A stretch of DNA of 64,000 bases from Candidatus Omnitrophota bacterium (GTDB lineage Bacteria > Ratteibacteria > UBA8468 > B48-G9 > JAFGKM01), in the NCBI GenBank assembly GCA_023819375.1, contig JAMWDI010000004.1, positions 163,088-227,087 on the forward strand. Reading direction: 5' to 3'. The translations under genes were made by a program, and so were the position numbers. Below, piece by piece: positions 1 through 7,722 of the stretch (within the stretch, counting starts at the first letter, position 1; the number at the start of each line of letters is the position of its first letter). The notes under the pieces were generated by a model. It saw nothing but the letters and a program-made list of their open reading frames with translations. It searched no databases and was not told where the DNA came from.

Positions 1-1
1 A

Positions 2-2122
2 AAAAGTTATAAAATAAAATGTCAAATAAAAGATGAAGACAAAATCAAAGGCGAAATAGAGGAAATTTATAATATCCCACCCATTCCTGAATGGTGGGAT
101 AATAAATTTGGTTATCCCGAAGTTTATGATGTAGTTCCAGAACCATGGAAACCTATGGAAAAAAAGAAAAATGGATTTAGTGTATGGAATAGAGAAATTA
201 TTTTTGATGAAATTAATGAAATAAAAAGTATAAAGAATTCTGGTAAAGAAATGCTAACAGGGCCAATAAGATTAAATTTTGAATTTTCTGATCCTTTTGA
301 ATTTGGCAGAACAGAATGTATTGAAAGCAAAAAAACAAAGATAACATATAAAAAGGAATTTAAAAATGAAAAGCTAAAAGGGAAAATAATTCTTGAAAAT
401 GAATTTGATGGATTTATGAAATATACACTTCTAATTGAACCCAAAGAAAAAATTGAGATAAAAAATCTTTTATTTGAAATACCATTAAAAAGGGAAATTG
501 CTGAATATTACCAGAGAGGAAGCGTTGGGACACCATCTTCCTATCATGAAAGTTTAAAAGATCATAAAGATTATGGAAAAATACCAGAAAAAGGATTTAA
601 GTTGCCTTTTGTTGAAGAAATATGGATAGGTAATGAAGAAATGGGAATAGAATATGTATGTGAAACAGATCAAAATTTTTCAAATTTAAATGATAAAGAA
701 GTGGTTGAAGTTAAAGTTGATGGGAAAAATGTTATTTTAAAAATAAATTTTGTTAATAAACCAAAAGTTATAGAAAAACCTATTACATATCAATGGGCAA
801 TAATACCTACACCTGTAAAACCCATGAACAAAGAGTTTTTGCATAATCTATATTTAACCCAATCTGGATTTTCAATAGAAAAAACTCTTGATAAAATACC
901 GGAAACTACTTTTAGATTTATTGATGCAATTGTTGAGGGGGGAGCAAATGCTTTTTGTCAATGGGCCTGGAATAATCCTGAAAGTGTTTGGAATATAGAT
1001 TTTGGTGCACCTGGATATAGGCCAACCGAAGAGAATAAGAAAAGAGAAAAGTTGTTTAGAGAAATTATTGACTATGCCCACAAGAAAGGAATTAAATGGG
1101 TTATAATTTATGCAATATGGAATACATATCCTGATTGGCCAAATTTAAAAAATTATTGGGAAGAAACTGCTTTATATCCACTTTTACCAGGTTTTGGCGC
1201 TTATATGTATTGTCCTCAAAAGCCATTTAGCGATTGGTATATTTATACTTTAAAAGAAACAATTGAAAAATTAAATATAGATGGTGTATATCTTGATAGT
1301 TCTGCACATCCAAGATTATGCACAAATATCCATCATGGTTGTGGATACATAGATGAAGATGGTAAAGTTCATGGAACATATCCAATATTTGCAACAAGAG
1401 AATTTCATAAAAGGATTTATTTTTTATTTCATGGTGGATTGAAAAAAAATGGACTTGTATATGCTCACAATTCTCATTTTATTTATGCCTGTATTGAATC
1501 ATTTGTAGATGTTCATCATTGTGGAGAAGGTTCAACATTAACAAGAGATATTTTAATTCCAAAATTTTATGGATATCCTTTTGGAATACCTGTAAGTTTT
1601 ACAAGATGGAATAATCCTGTCTATCCTGAGACAAGAATGAATTCCTGGAGGTTTGTTTTACAATGTGATTCAACGATCAAAAGTCATCCTTCAATGATAA
1701 TAAGTAAGAATATTTTTCCTGAGTATAAAGGTTTTGGTAGGGAATACTATATTAAACTTGGTTATGACACAAAAGGGGAGGTTGTTTATAAAATATGGCA
1801 ACTTTACAAAAAATTTGATTTTGAAAATTCTATATGGATACCAAATTGGAAAATTGAGAAATATGCGAAAGTGGAAGATCCTGATATATGGATATGTATG
1901 CATTTAAATAAAGGTAAGGAAGCGATAGTTGTTGTATCTTCTTTTAAAGATGAAAATTTTGATGGATTTATTGAATTTAACTGGAAAGAGATGGGATTTG
2001 AATATCCAAAATTTAAAATAATTGACTGGATAATAGACCAGGAAATAAAACCAGAGGAAAAGGGTGTAAAATTAAATGTAAAAGAAAAACTGTTTAGAGT
2101 ATTTTATATATCAAAAGATTGA
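2..2122 (+). CDS. GH123/DUF6067-like glycoside hydrolase domain protein, 5' truncated by window edge
   Basis: The reading frame is open from base 2, so the ATG at 155 is internal and the gene enters from the left; 706 residues are visible. The upstream part encodes a Trp/Pro-rich stretch (PPIPEWWDNKFGYPEVYD) that continues smoothly into the rest. An N-terminal beta-rich half includes a segment around a GNEEMGIEYVCETD motif, followed by a line ending in TPVKPM. This pattern is known to me from the DUF6067/GH123 N-terminal family. The C-terminal half looks like a TIM barrel with KWVIIYAIWNTYPDWP and DGVYLDSSAHP; the Asp of the latter is a candidate active-site residue. A small C-terminal beta domain follows. 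It is convergent with the FAD oxidoreductase, 9 bp away. Substrate unknown; the family assignment rests on eye-recognised motifs. Confidence 0.7.
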   Translation, partial: KSYKIKCQIKDEDKIKGEIEEIYNIPPIPEWWDNKFGYPEVYDVVPEPWKPMEKKKNGFSVWNREIIFDEINEIKSIKNSGKEMLTGPIRLNFEFSDPFEFGRTECIESKKTKITYKKEFKNEKLKGKIILENEFDGFMKYTLLIEPKEKIEIKNLLFEIPLKREIAEYYQRGSVGTPSSYHESLKDHKDYGKIPEKGFKLPFVEEIWIGNEEMGIEYVCETDQNFSNLNDKEVVEVKVDGKNVILKINFVNKPKVIEKPITYQWAIIPTPVKPMNKEFLHNLYLTQSGFSIEKTLDKIPETTFRFIDAIVEGGANAFCQWAWNNPESVWNIDFGAPGYRPTEENKKREKLFREIIDYAHKKGIKWVIIYAIWNTYPDWPNLKNYWEETALYPLLPGFGAYMYCPQKPFSDWYIYTLKETIEKLNIDGVYLDSSAHPRLCTNIHHGCGYIDEDGKVHGTYPIFATREFHKRIYFLFHGGLKKNGLVYAHNSHFIYACIESFVDVHHCGEGSTLTRDILIPKFYGYPFGIPVSFTRWNNPVYPETRMNSWRFVLQCDSTIKSHPSMIISKNIFPEYKGFGREYYIKLGYDTKGEVVYKIWQLYKKFDFENSIWIPNWKIEKYAKVEDPDIWICMHLNKGKEAIVVVSSFKDENFDGFIEFNWKEMGFEYPKFKIIDWIIDQEIKPEEKGVKLNVKEKLFRVFYISKD

Positions 2123-2131
2123 ATTTAAATT

Positions 2132-3487
2132 TCAATAATAACCTTCTTGTTCTTTAAGAATTTTTTGAATTTTTTTTACATCTATTTTATCAATTGGAAC
2201 ATCTTTATCAAGAGAAATATATCCTGCAATTCCACCTGCATGCCCAATTGCCATACAGGTAGCCATAACTCTTATTGAAGCCATTGCTTTATGTTCTGCT
2301 GAAATACATCTTCCAACAACGATTAAATTTTTTGAACCCTCAGGGATTAGACATTTATAAGGTATACTGAAATAATCATTTTCAAGAGGTCCTAATTTTC
2401 TTTTTGTAGGTAAATAATCTCTAAATTTTTCTAAAGCAATACAATATTCTTTTGTAGAACACTCTTTTGTACATAAATGGACATTATCTTTCGTTCTTCC
2501 AAGAGGACAATGTATATCTATCCAGTAGGTCCCTCTACCTATACTATCTTCTGTCTTTTTGCCCTCTATTATATCTTGTTCTGTCAGAGTATATAAGCCC
2601 TTAATTTGCCTTGTTTCTCTTGCTCCTATATTTGTTGGTAAACATGAAATATATGAATTTTCAAATCCAGTTACATTTTCTTTTAAAAATTTCCAATATT
2701 TATAAATTTGATCCCTTAAAAAGATTTCTCCATAAGTTAAATCAAAAACATCTGTTCCATCTCCACTATATCTTAATACATTGAAACTTCTTTCTCCTTT
2801 TCTAATAGTACTTCCTTTTCCTCCAAGTTCTTCATTATAAATTTTCAATTCACCTTTTTCTCTAAGTTTTCTTAATTTTTCCTTTGCTTCTTCAACAATT
2901 CTTTTCGTAATTTTATCCTCGTCAATCCCGGCAATTTTAAAAATACATCCAAGTGCCTGTGTTTTTCCATCAAAAAATCTACCTTTTACACATTTAAATC
3001 CGGATAAATAGGCAATATCAGCATCTCCTGTTGCATCAATGAATATTTTCCCTTTAATTTTCATTTTTCCACTTTTATTTACAACTTCTATTTCTTTTAT
3101 TTCACCATTTTCAACTATAGAACTACAAACAAAAGAGTGGTACAAAATTTCCACTTTTTCTTCAAGTAATAATTTTTCACAGGATATTTTTAAAATTTCA
3201 GAATCAAATGGTATTCCCCCTTTTTTATATGCAGTATCCCATTTTTCACATCCACCAAATTTATTGGTTTTTTCAATTAAAAATTTTAAAAATCCACCCA
3301 CTGCAGGTTCTCTTTCATTCAAATAATGCCCCAAAATACTTCCAACAAGCCCATTTGTTGCCATTCCTCCTAAAAATCCATATCTTTCTATAAGTAAAAC
3401 TTTTGCTCCAAGTTTAGCACAAGCCCAAGCAGAAGCCATTCCTGAAGGACCCCCTCCAACAACAATAATATCTCTTTCTATTACCAT
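2132..3487 (-). CDS. FAD-dependent oxidoreductase (FAD_oxidored family)
   Basis: 451 residues. The N-terminus carries the dinucleotide-binding fold VVGGGPSGMASAWACAKLGA (about residues 8-27) followed by the GFLGGMATNG stretch that typifies the PF12831-type FAD oxidoreductases common in PVC and Bacteroidetes carbohydrate loci. A second FAD-contact motif, IDATGDADIAYLSG, lies near residue 150, and the C-terminal NLIVVGRCISAEHKAMASIRVM block is also characteristic of this family. No signal peptide is seen, so it is probably cytoplasmic. These flavoproteins oxidise or reduce unknown, probably sugar-derived, substrates. It stands alone: 162 bp separate it from the next gene on the same strand, and that gap shows only A/T-rich sequence without a clear promoter or terminator. 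Confidence 0.85.
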   Translation of the reverse strand: MVIERDIIVVGGGPSGMASAWACAKLGAKVLLIERYGFLGGMATNGLVGSILGHYLNEREPAVGGFLKFLIEKTNKFGGCEKWDTAYKKGGIPFDSEILKISCEKLLLEEKVEILYHSFVCSSIVENGEIKEIEVVNKSGKMKIKGKIFIDATGDADIAYLSGFKCVKGRFFDGKTQALGCIFKIAGIDEDKITKRIVEEAKEKLRKLREKGELKIYNEELGGKGSTIRKGERSFNVLRYSGDGTDVFDLTYGEIFLRDQIYKYWKFLKENVTGFENSYISCLPTNIGARETRQIKGLYTLTEQDIIEGKKTEDSIGRGTYWIDIHCPLGRTKDNVHLCTKECSTKEYCIALEKFRDYLPTKRKLGPLENDYFSIPYKCLIPEGSKNLIVVGRCISAEHKAMASIRVMATCMAIGHAGGIAGYISLDKDVPIDKIDVKKIQKILKEQEGYY

Positions 3488-3649
3488 TTTTTAAAATTTT
3501 AAAATTTTTAAATGATACAACTTATTTCAAAAAAAATCAATAGAGGAAAAAAGAATTAAGAGAAATATCATAAGTATTTTAACTCTAATCCAGCATTCTT
3601 CTATAAGCACAGATTACATTTTTCTTTATTGCTTTTACCTTTTATTAAG

Positions 3650-4591
3650 TTATAAATTATATTTCCCACAATTTGAACCAATTCTGCCGAGAAGTTTTCC
3701 ATTTTCATAAATATTGACAAGTTCACAATTATTTGTGCATTTATCACAAATAGTTGTTTCTGTTGAATAATCTTTTTCTAAAAATTCATATCCTTTAAAT
3801 TTAAAATTACTATTTTCTTTCTCTAAAGATAAAATTGCAACACCAATTGCTCCTATTAAAAAACTATATTCTGGAACATAAACTTTTTCTCCAAGATAAT
3901 CTTCTATTGCTTTTACTATTGCTTTGTTTTTACTTACACCACCGCAGAAAACATAAGGTGGAAAGATAGATTTTCCTTTAGCAAGCATACTAAAATAATT
4001 TCTTACAAGGGCATAGGCAACTCCCATTAGAATATCTTCCTTTTTAAAACCAAGATTTATTTTACTAACACAACAGGATGTTCCAAAAACAGCACATTTG
4101 CCACTTATATTGGCAGGAGATTTACTTTTTAATGCATAATCTGAAAATTCTTCTACTTTTATTCCCAATCTTGCAGAAACATTTTCTATATATGCTCCAC
4201 AATTAGCAGAACATATTGTATTCATCGCAAAATCAACAAGAACACCATTTTTTATAATTAAGATTTTGCTATCTTCAAAACCCATTTCAAAACAAGTTGC
4301 ATTTTCAGGAAAATAATTCATAACTCCAATTGCTGTTGCAGTTATTTCAGTTGTTGTAATATTTGAAGAAAGCAAAATTGAACCAAGTTTTCTCCCAGCC
4401 CCTATAATTCCACAAGAGATAATAGTTACATTTTTATTTCTATCAAATAATTCCTTTAATGCTTTTTTAAGTGTTTCAATTATTCCCAAGTTTCTCGTAT
4501 AAATAAAATCAACAACTTCCTTTTTCTTATTTATTAAAACACATTTAATTGTTCCATTACCAATATCTATACCAAGTGCAAGTTTCTCCAT
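3650..4591 (-). CDS. BadF/BadG/BcrA/BcrD-type ATPase (2-hydroxyacyl-CoA dehydratase activase-like)
   Basis: 313 residues. The N-terminal ALGIDIGNGTIKCVL is the phosphate-binding loop of the ASKHA ATPases. Cys residues in the MNTICSANCGAYIENVSARLG segment (about 123-143) match the region that holds the 4Fe-4S cluster shared between the two subunits in HgdC-type activators. A CGGV motif follows near residue 220. The C-terminus has an extra Cys-rich tail (CDKCTNNC ... SNCGKYN), unlike the short activators and similar to pieces of the long fused activases. Such proteins pass electrons at very low potential to a partner at the cost of ATP. It overlaps the upstream partner gene by 25 bp, implying translational coupling; its SD AAGGAGG lies within that gene's end. 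Confidence 0.85.
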   Translation of the reverse strand: MEKLALGIDIGNGTIKCVLINKKKEVVDFIYTRNLGIIETLKKALKELFDRNKNVTIISCGIIGAGRKLGSILLSSNITTTEITATAIGVMNYFPENATCFEMGFEDSKILIIKNGVLVDFAMNTICSANCGAYIENVSARLGIKVEEFSDYALKSKSPANISGKCAVFGTSCCVSKINLGFKKEDILMGVAYALVRNYFSMLAKGKSIFPPYVFCGGVSKNKAIVKAIEDYLGEKVYVPEYSFLIGAIGVAILSLEKENSNFKFKGYEFLEKDYSTETTICDKCTNNCELVNIYENGKLLGRIGSNCGKYNL

Positions 4592-5487
4592 TTTTTCCTC
4601 CTTATTAATTCACAAAAAGCATTTATTCTGTTGTCAATATTAACCTCAGAAACATTTTCATCAAACCTTAAAACCATAAAAGGGATATTATTTTCATCAC
4701 ATATTTTTTTTATAAAAGGTTCTGCAACACATTCAGGCATACAAGTTAAGGGCATAGCCAAAATAATTCCATCATAGCCTTTTCTTATAAAATAGATTGA
4801 ATTTACAATGCTATCAAAACCATGTCCTGCAATCATTTCTCCTTTTAATAATTTTTTTGCTATTTTTCTCTCTTTCCATTTTTCAATTCTGTCAAATTTT
4901 AAGCCATGCCTAATAAATTCACTTACATTCATCCCGATATCAACTTGTGCTCCATAATTCCTTAATTTTTGAACAAGGTTAAAATTTGCACTTGGTTCAA
5001 TACAAGTATAAAATTCTCCAACTATACCAATTTTAATATCACCTTTATTATTTTCCTTATCTCTTTTTTCAACTTCTTTTATATCTTCCCATGTTTCTTT
5101 TACAATTTTAATAAGATTGAATTTATTAATTTCTGGTGCAATTTTGAAAATCCAAGAAAATAAATTCTTTGCTTTTGGAACGACCATTTTAAATTTATAT
5201 CCTAATTCCCTTAACGCCATCTCCGCCATCACATAATAACATCTATATCTACAAAATCCTTGACTATTATACATAATTAGTGTATCTGCCCCTCTTTCCA
5301 GAGCATCAATAAAAGAGGAAAGAACGACTTTATATGGAAAACACATCATTTCTGGTGAAAAAAGGACTCCCTTTTCAATTAATTTTTTCCCGACAGGATT
5401 TGGTTCTATAACTTCTAACCCTAACTTTTTGAAAAATTTGACGCCAACTTCTGTGTAAATTCCAATTCGCGGAAAAGAAATCTTCAT
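4567..5487 (-). CDS. 2-hydroxyacyl-CoA dehydratase/DUF2229-like protein, partner of the ATPase
   Basis: 306 residues, recognisable from the MKISFPRIGIYTE start, a FSPEMMCFPYKVVLSSFIDALERGAD segment with a conserved Cys, and GFCRYRCYYVMAEMALRELGY with two more. These are features of the DUF2229/HgdB-like module of acyl-CoA dehydratase activase-related proteins. Further Cys residues occur in AMPLTCMPECVAEPFIKKICDEN (about 240-262). The several Cys suggest an iron-sulfur cluster reduced by the downstream ATPase. The true substrate is unknown, and the two-gene set could equally reduce another protein or cofactor. Transcription probably starts just upstream: a TATAAT box ends 8 bp before the ATG and no Shine-Dalgarno is visible, so the message may be leaderless. 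Confidence 0.8.
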   Translation of the reverse strand: MKISFPRIGIYTEVGVKFFKKLGLEVIEPNPVGKKLIEKGVLFSPEMMCFPYKVVLSSFIDALERGADTLIMYNSQGFCRYRCYYVMAEMALRELGYKFKMVVPKAKNLFSWIFKIAPEINKFNLIKIVKETWEDIKEVEKRDKENNKGDIKIGIVGEFYTCIEPSANFNLVQKLRNYGAQVDIGMNVSEFIRHGLKFDRIEKWKERKIAKKLLKGEMIAGHGFDSIVNSIYFIRKGYDGIILAMPLTCMPECVAEPFIKKICDENNIPFMVLRFDENVSEVNIDNRINAFCELIRRKKWRNLHLV

Positions 5488-5564
5488 TTTTAAAAATTAT
5501 ACCTGTATTAATAAGGGATAGTAAATCTTAAAAAAATTATGTAATTGAGGTATAATTTTAAATA
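5488..5564. promoter_or_regulatory. Divergent promoter region with two TATAAT boxes close to the start codons
   Basis: This 77-bp gap separates divergent genes. On the plus strand TATAAT (5551-5556) is 8 bp from the ATG at 5565. On the minus strand TATAAT (5501-5496) is 8 bp from the ATG at 5487. Both sit in nearly the same context, AGGTATAATTTT followed by a few A/T and ATG. A weak -35 candidate TTAAAA (5528-5533) is 17 bp upstream of the plus-strand box. With transcription starting 6-8 bp after the -10 box, both messages would be leaderless or nearly so. Neither gene has a normally placed Shine-Dalgarno. Confidence 0.5.
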
Positions 5565-5780
5565 ATGATTGATTTTAATAGTCCTGAATGGAAAGAAAAG
5601 TTAAAGGGAAAAAGCGCTGAAGAAATTGCAAAAATTGTTGGTGAATATTATGAAGCAAAATATAAAAAAGAATATCCTGTTTTTCCCTGGAAAGTTTTAA
5701 TTGCAATAATTTTTTTCTTTCTGTTGATTATTATTATATTGATTATTTTTATGAATTATCTTAAAAAAATTGCTTTTTAA
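5565..5780 (+). CDS. Small single-span membrane protein of unknown function
   Basis: 71 residues. The N-terminal 40 residues are charged and probably helical (KEKLKGKSAEEIAKIVGEYYEAKYKKE). They are followed by one hydrophobic segment at about 44-65 (WKVLIAIIFFFLLIIIILIIF) and a short tail ending KKIAF. The predicted topology is cytoplasmic N-terminus with a single membrane helix. I do not recognise a family. It has its own promoter-like TATAAT box and lies opposite the dehydratase-like pair. Its 3' end overlaps the end of the convergent isomerase-like gene by 4 bp. Codon use resembles the neighbours, so I take it to be real, with moderate certainty. Confidence 0.55.
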   Translation: MIDFNSPEWKEKLKGKSAEEIAKIVGEYYEAKYKKEYPVFPWKVLIAIIFFFLLIIIILIIFMNYLKKIAF

Positions 5781-6637
5781 ATTTCTGAAAGAATTGATTT
5801 TATATATTCAAGATCCTGTTTCGCAAAATATTCTCTATCTCCTTCTCTTGGTGCTTCTATACAGATAGGACCTTTATAATTATTCTCTTTCAAAAGTTTT
5901 AAAAATTCTCTATTATTTATAATTCCATCGCTTAAAGGACACATTATATAATTTAGGTGTTCAATACCTTTTACAATAAAGAGATTCTTAAGATGAACAT
6001 AATATAATTTTTCTCCACATTTTTCTATTGATTCCTTTAAAGAAGTTGCATCTTTACGGAGTATAATATTTCCATAATCAAGATTTATACCAACATTTTT
6101 TTTACCTATTAAATCAACCAATTTTGTTGTACTTTCTACTGTGTCATGTAAATAACAATTATGAATTTCAAAGGCAAAGTAAAAGTCAAGTTCTTCTGCA
6201 AGTTCACCAAGTATTTTAAAACCATTCACAGCCCATTCCCAATGACAATCTTTTGCATAATTTGAACCATGTTTTTCAAAATGATGATAGGGAAATTCAG
6301 GATTTATAAGTGGCCCTGTAGTAGTATTGCAGACAGTAAGTTTAAAATATTTTGAGGCTTTTCTGTAAAAATTTACTGCATCATCAATTTCTTTCTTTCT
6401 TACATCTGGATTTTCATCCATTAAATTTGGACCAGGAGCACCAAATAAAATATATTTAAGTTTTGATTTTTCTACACTTTTTGCTAATTTCTCTAAATAT
6501 TCATCATCTTTCATATTTTTTATACTCCTTCTAAATTCAATACCATCAAAGCCAAGTTTTACTGCCTTTTCACATATTTCGTCAAATGTTTGTCCTTGTT
6601 CCATATAGTTGATATGCATAATAATAAGGTTTTCCAT
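5777..6637 (-). CDS. Sugar phosphate isomerase/epimerase family TIM barrel (xylose isomerase-like, AP_endonuc_2)
   Basis: 286 residues with the usual layout of the AP_endonuc_2 fold: an N-terminal AVKLGFDGIEFRRS strand-helix, then metal-ligand candidates in FAFEIHNCYLHD (Glu, His), INLDYGNI (Asp), YYVHLKN (His) and CIEAPREGDREYF (Glu). The length fits the family (250-300). No signal peptide, so cytoplasmic. Members interconvert ketoses or inosoles, or act on 3-keto-sugars; the substrate cannot be read from sequence. It follows the Gfo/Idh/MocA gene by 56 bp on the same strand, a common pairing of dehydrogenase and isomerase. An AAAGGAGA Shine-Dalgarno precedes the ATG. Confidence 0.85.
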   Translation of the reverse strand: MENLIIMHINYMEQGQTFDEICEKAVKLGFDGIEFRRSIKNMKDDEYLEKLAKSVEKSKLKYILFGAPGPNLMDENPDVRKKEIDDAVNFYRKASKYFKLTVCNTTTGPLINPEFPYHHFEKHGSNYAKDCHWEWAVNGFKILGELAEELDFYFAFEIHNCYLHDTVESTTKLVDLIGKKNVGINLDYGNIILRKDATSLKESIEKCGEKLYYVHLKNLFIVKGIEHLNYIMCPLSDGIINNREFLKLLKENNYKGPICIEAPREGDREYFAKQDLEYIKSILSEI

Positions 6638-6693
6638 TTTTATCTCCTTTTAAGTAAAAAAGAATTAAATCACAAATAGTTTTCAAGTCAAGT

Positions 6694-7722
6694 TTAGTAA
6701 TTTTCTAATTTAATGGGTTTTCCTTCCTTTGCTGATTGGTCAGCTTTAAAAATTATTTTATGAGTAATTGCTGCATCTTCAAGGTCTGGAAATGGTTTTT
6801 TATCATTTAAAATACAATCTACTAAATGGTTCACCTCTCCTTCAAAAGGATGATGTCTGACATCTCCACTGTCAGGTAGAATAGTTGGAATTGTAATATA
6901 ACCTATTTGACCAGGAAATTTTTCAGGAGCATATATGTTATTATTTCTTATAGTCCCTTTAGAACCAAATAGTTCAATATTAAAAATGTAGGGTGTTTTA
7001 CAATCAAGAGAAGAAGCAACTTTTCCAATTGTTCCATCTTCAAATTTAATTAACGTTACACTTGTAGGATCATACTCATATTCTTTAAAGTCAGGATTTT
7101 TACTCCTTGTTGAATAAGAAAAAACTTCAACTGCTTTTTTATTCATAAACCATAATAAAGCATCTAAAGCATGACATCCTGCTGAAAGTAATGAACTACC
7201 TCCTATATCTTTTTTTACATTCCATTGGTATTGTTTATACCAAGGCCCTATTCCATGAAAGTAATCAACTTCTGCATAATAAATTTCACCAATTATTCCA
7301 TCTTTTAAAAGTTTATCTATCGTCATCAAAAGAGGATTCCAATGTAAAACAAAACTTACAAGTGTTTTGACTTTATTCTTTTTTACAGCAGAAATCATTT
7401 TATTTAAATCCTCTTCATTTAAAGCAACTGGTTTTTCAATTAATATATGCTTTTTATATTCAGCACACATTATTGTTTCTTCAGGATGTAAATTGTTTGG
7501 AGTACAAATAGAAACAATATCAATTTCTTCCTTTTCAAGCATTTCTTTTAAATCAGTATAAATTCTTGCCTTAAATCCATATTCATTCAGTTTCTTTTCT
7601 GCTGACTCTCTTGTTCTTCCACAAACAGCAACAAGTTCACAATGTGGATTTGCTATATAAGCAGACATATGTTCACCAGATACCCACCCAGTTCCAACAA
7701 CTGCTACTTTTAATTTTTTCAT
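6694..7722 (-). CDS. Gfo/Idh/MocA family NAD(P)-dependent oxidoreductase
   Basis: 342 residues. The N-terminal Rossmann motif is KVAVVGTGWVSGEHMSAYIAN, followed by DIVSICTPNNLHPEE and the signature ILIEKPVALN (about residues 92-101) whose Lys is catalytic in the family. The C-terminal alpha/beta domain contains GGSSLLSAGCHALDALLWFM, where the His is a usual substrate or catalytic residue. It probably oxidises or reduces a sugar or cyclitol in the cytoplasm. It overlaps the upstream secreted LamG gene by 4 bp (ATGA), so the two are translationally coupled and presumably serve the same substrate. Confidence 0.9.
   Translation of the reverse strand: MKKLKVAVVGTGWVSGEHMSAYIANPHCELVAVCGRTRESAEKKLNEYGFKARIYTDLKEMLEKEEIDIVSICTPNNLHPEETIMCAEYKKHILIEKPVALNEEDLNKMISAVKKNKVKTLVSFVLHWNPLLMTIDKLLKDGIIGEIYYAEVDYFHGIGPWYKQYQWNVKKDIGGSSLLSAGCHALDALLWFMNKKAVEVFSYSTRSKNPDFKEYEYDPTSVTLIKFEDGTIGKVASSLDCKTPYIFNIELFGSKGTIRNNNIYAPEKFPGQIGYITIPTILPDSGDVRHHPFEGEVNHLVDCILNDKKPFPDLEDAAITHKIIFKADQSAKEGKPIKLENY

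Noticed and set aside
74-100. Strong hairpin ATCCCACC...GGTGGGAT near the left edge, terminator-like
   Set aside because: It lies within the open reading frame that continues from base 2 to 2122 (codons for IPPIPEWWD), with no U-run after it; pairing follows from the Pro and Trp codons.
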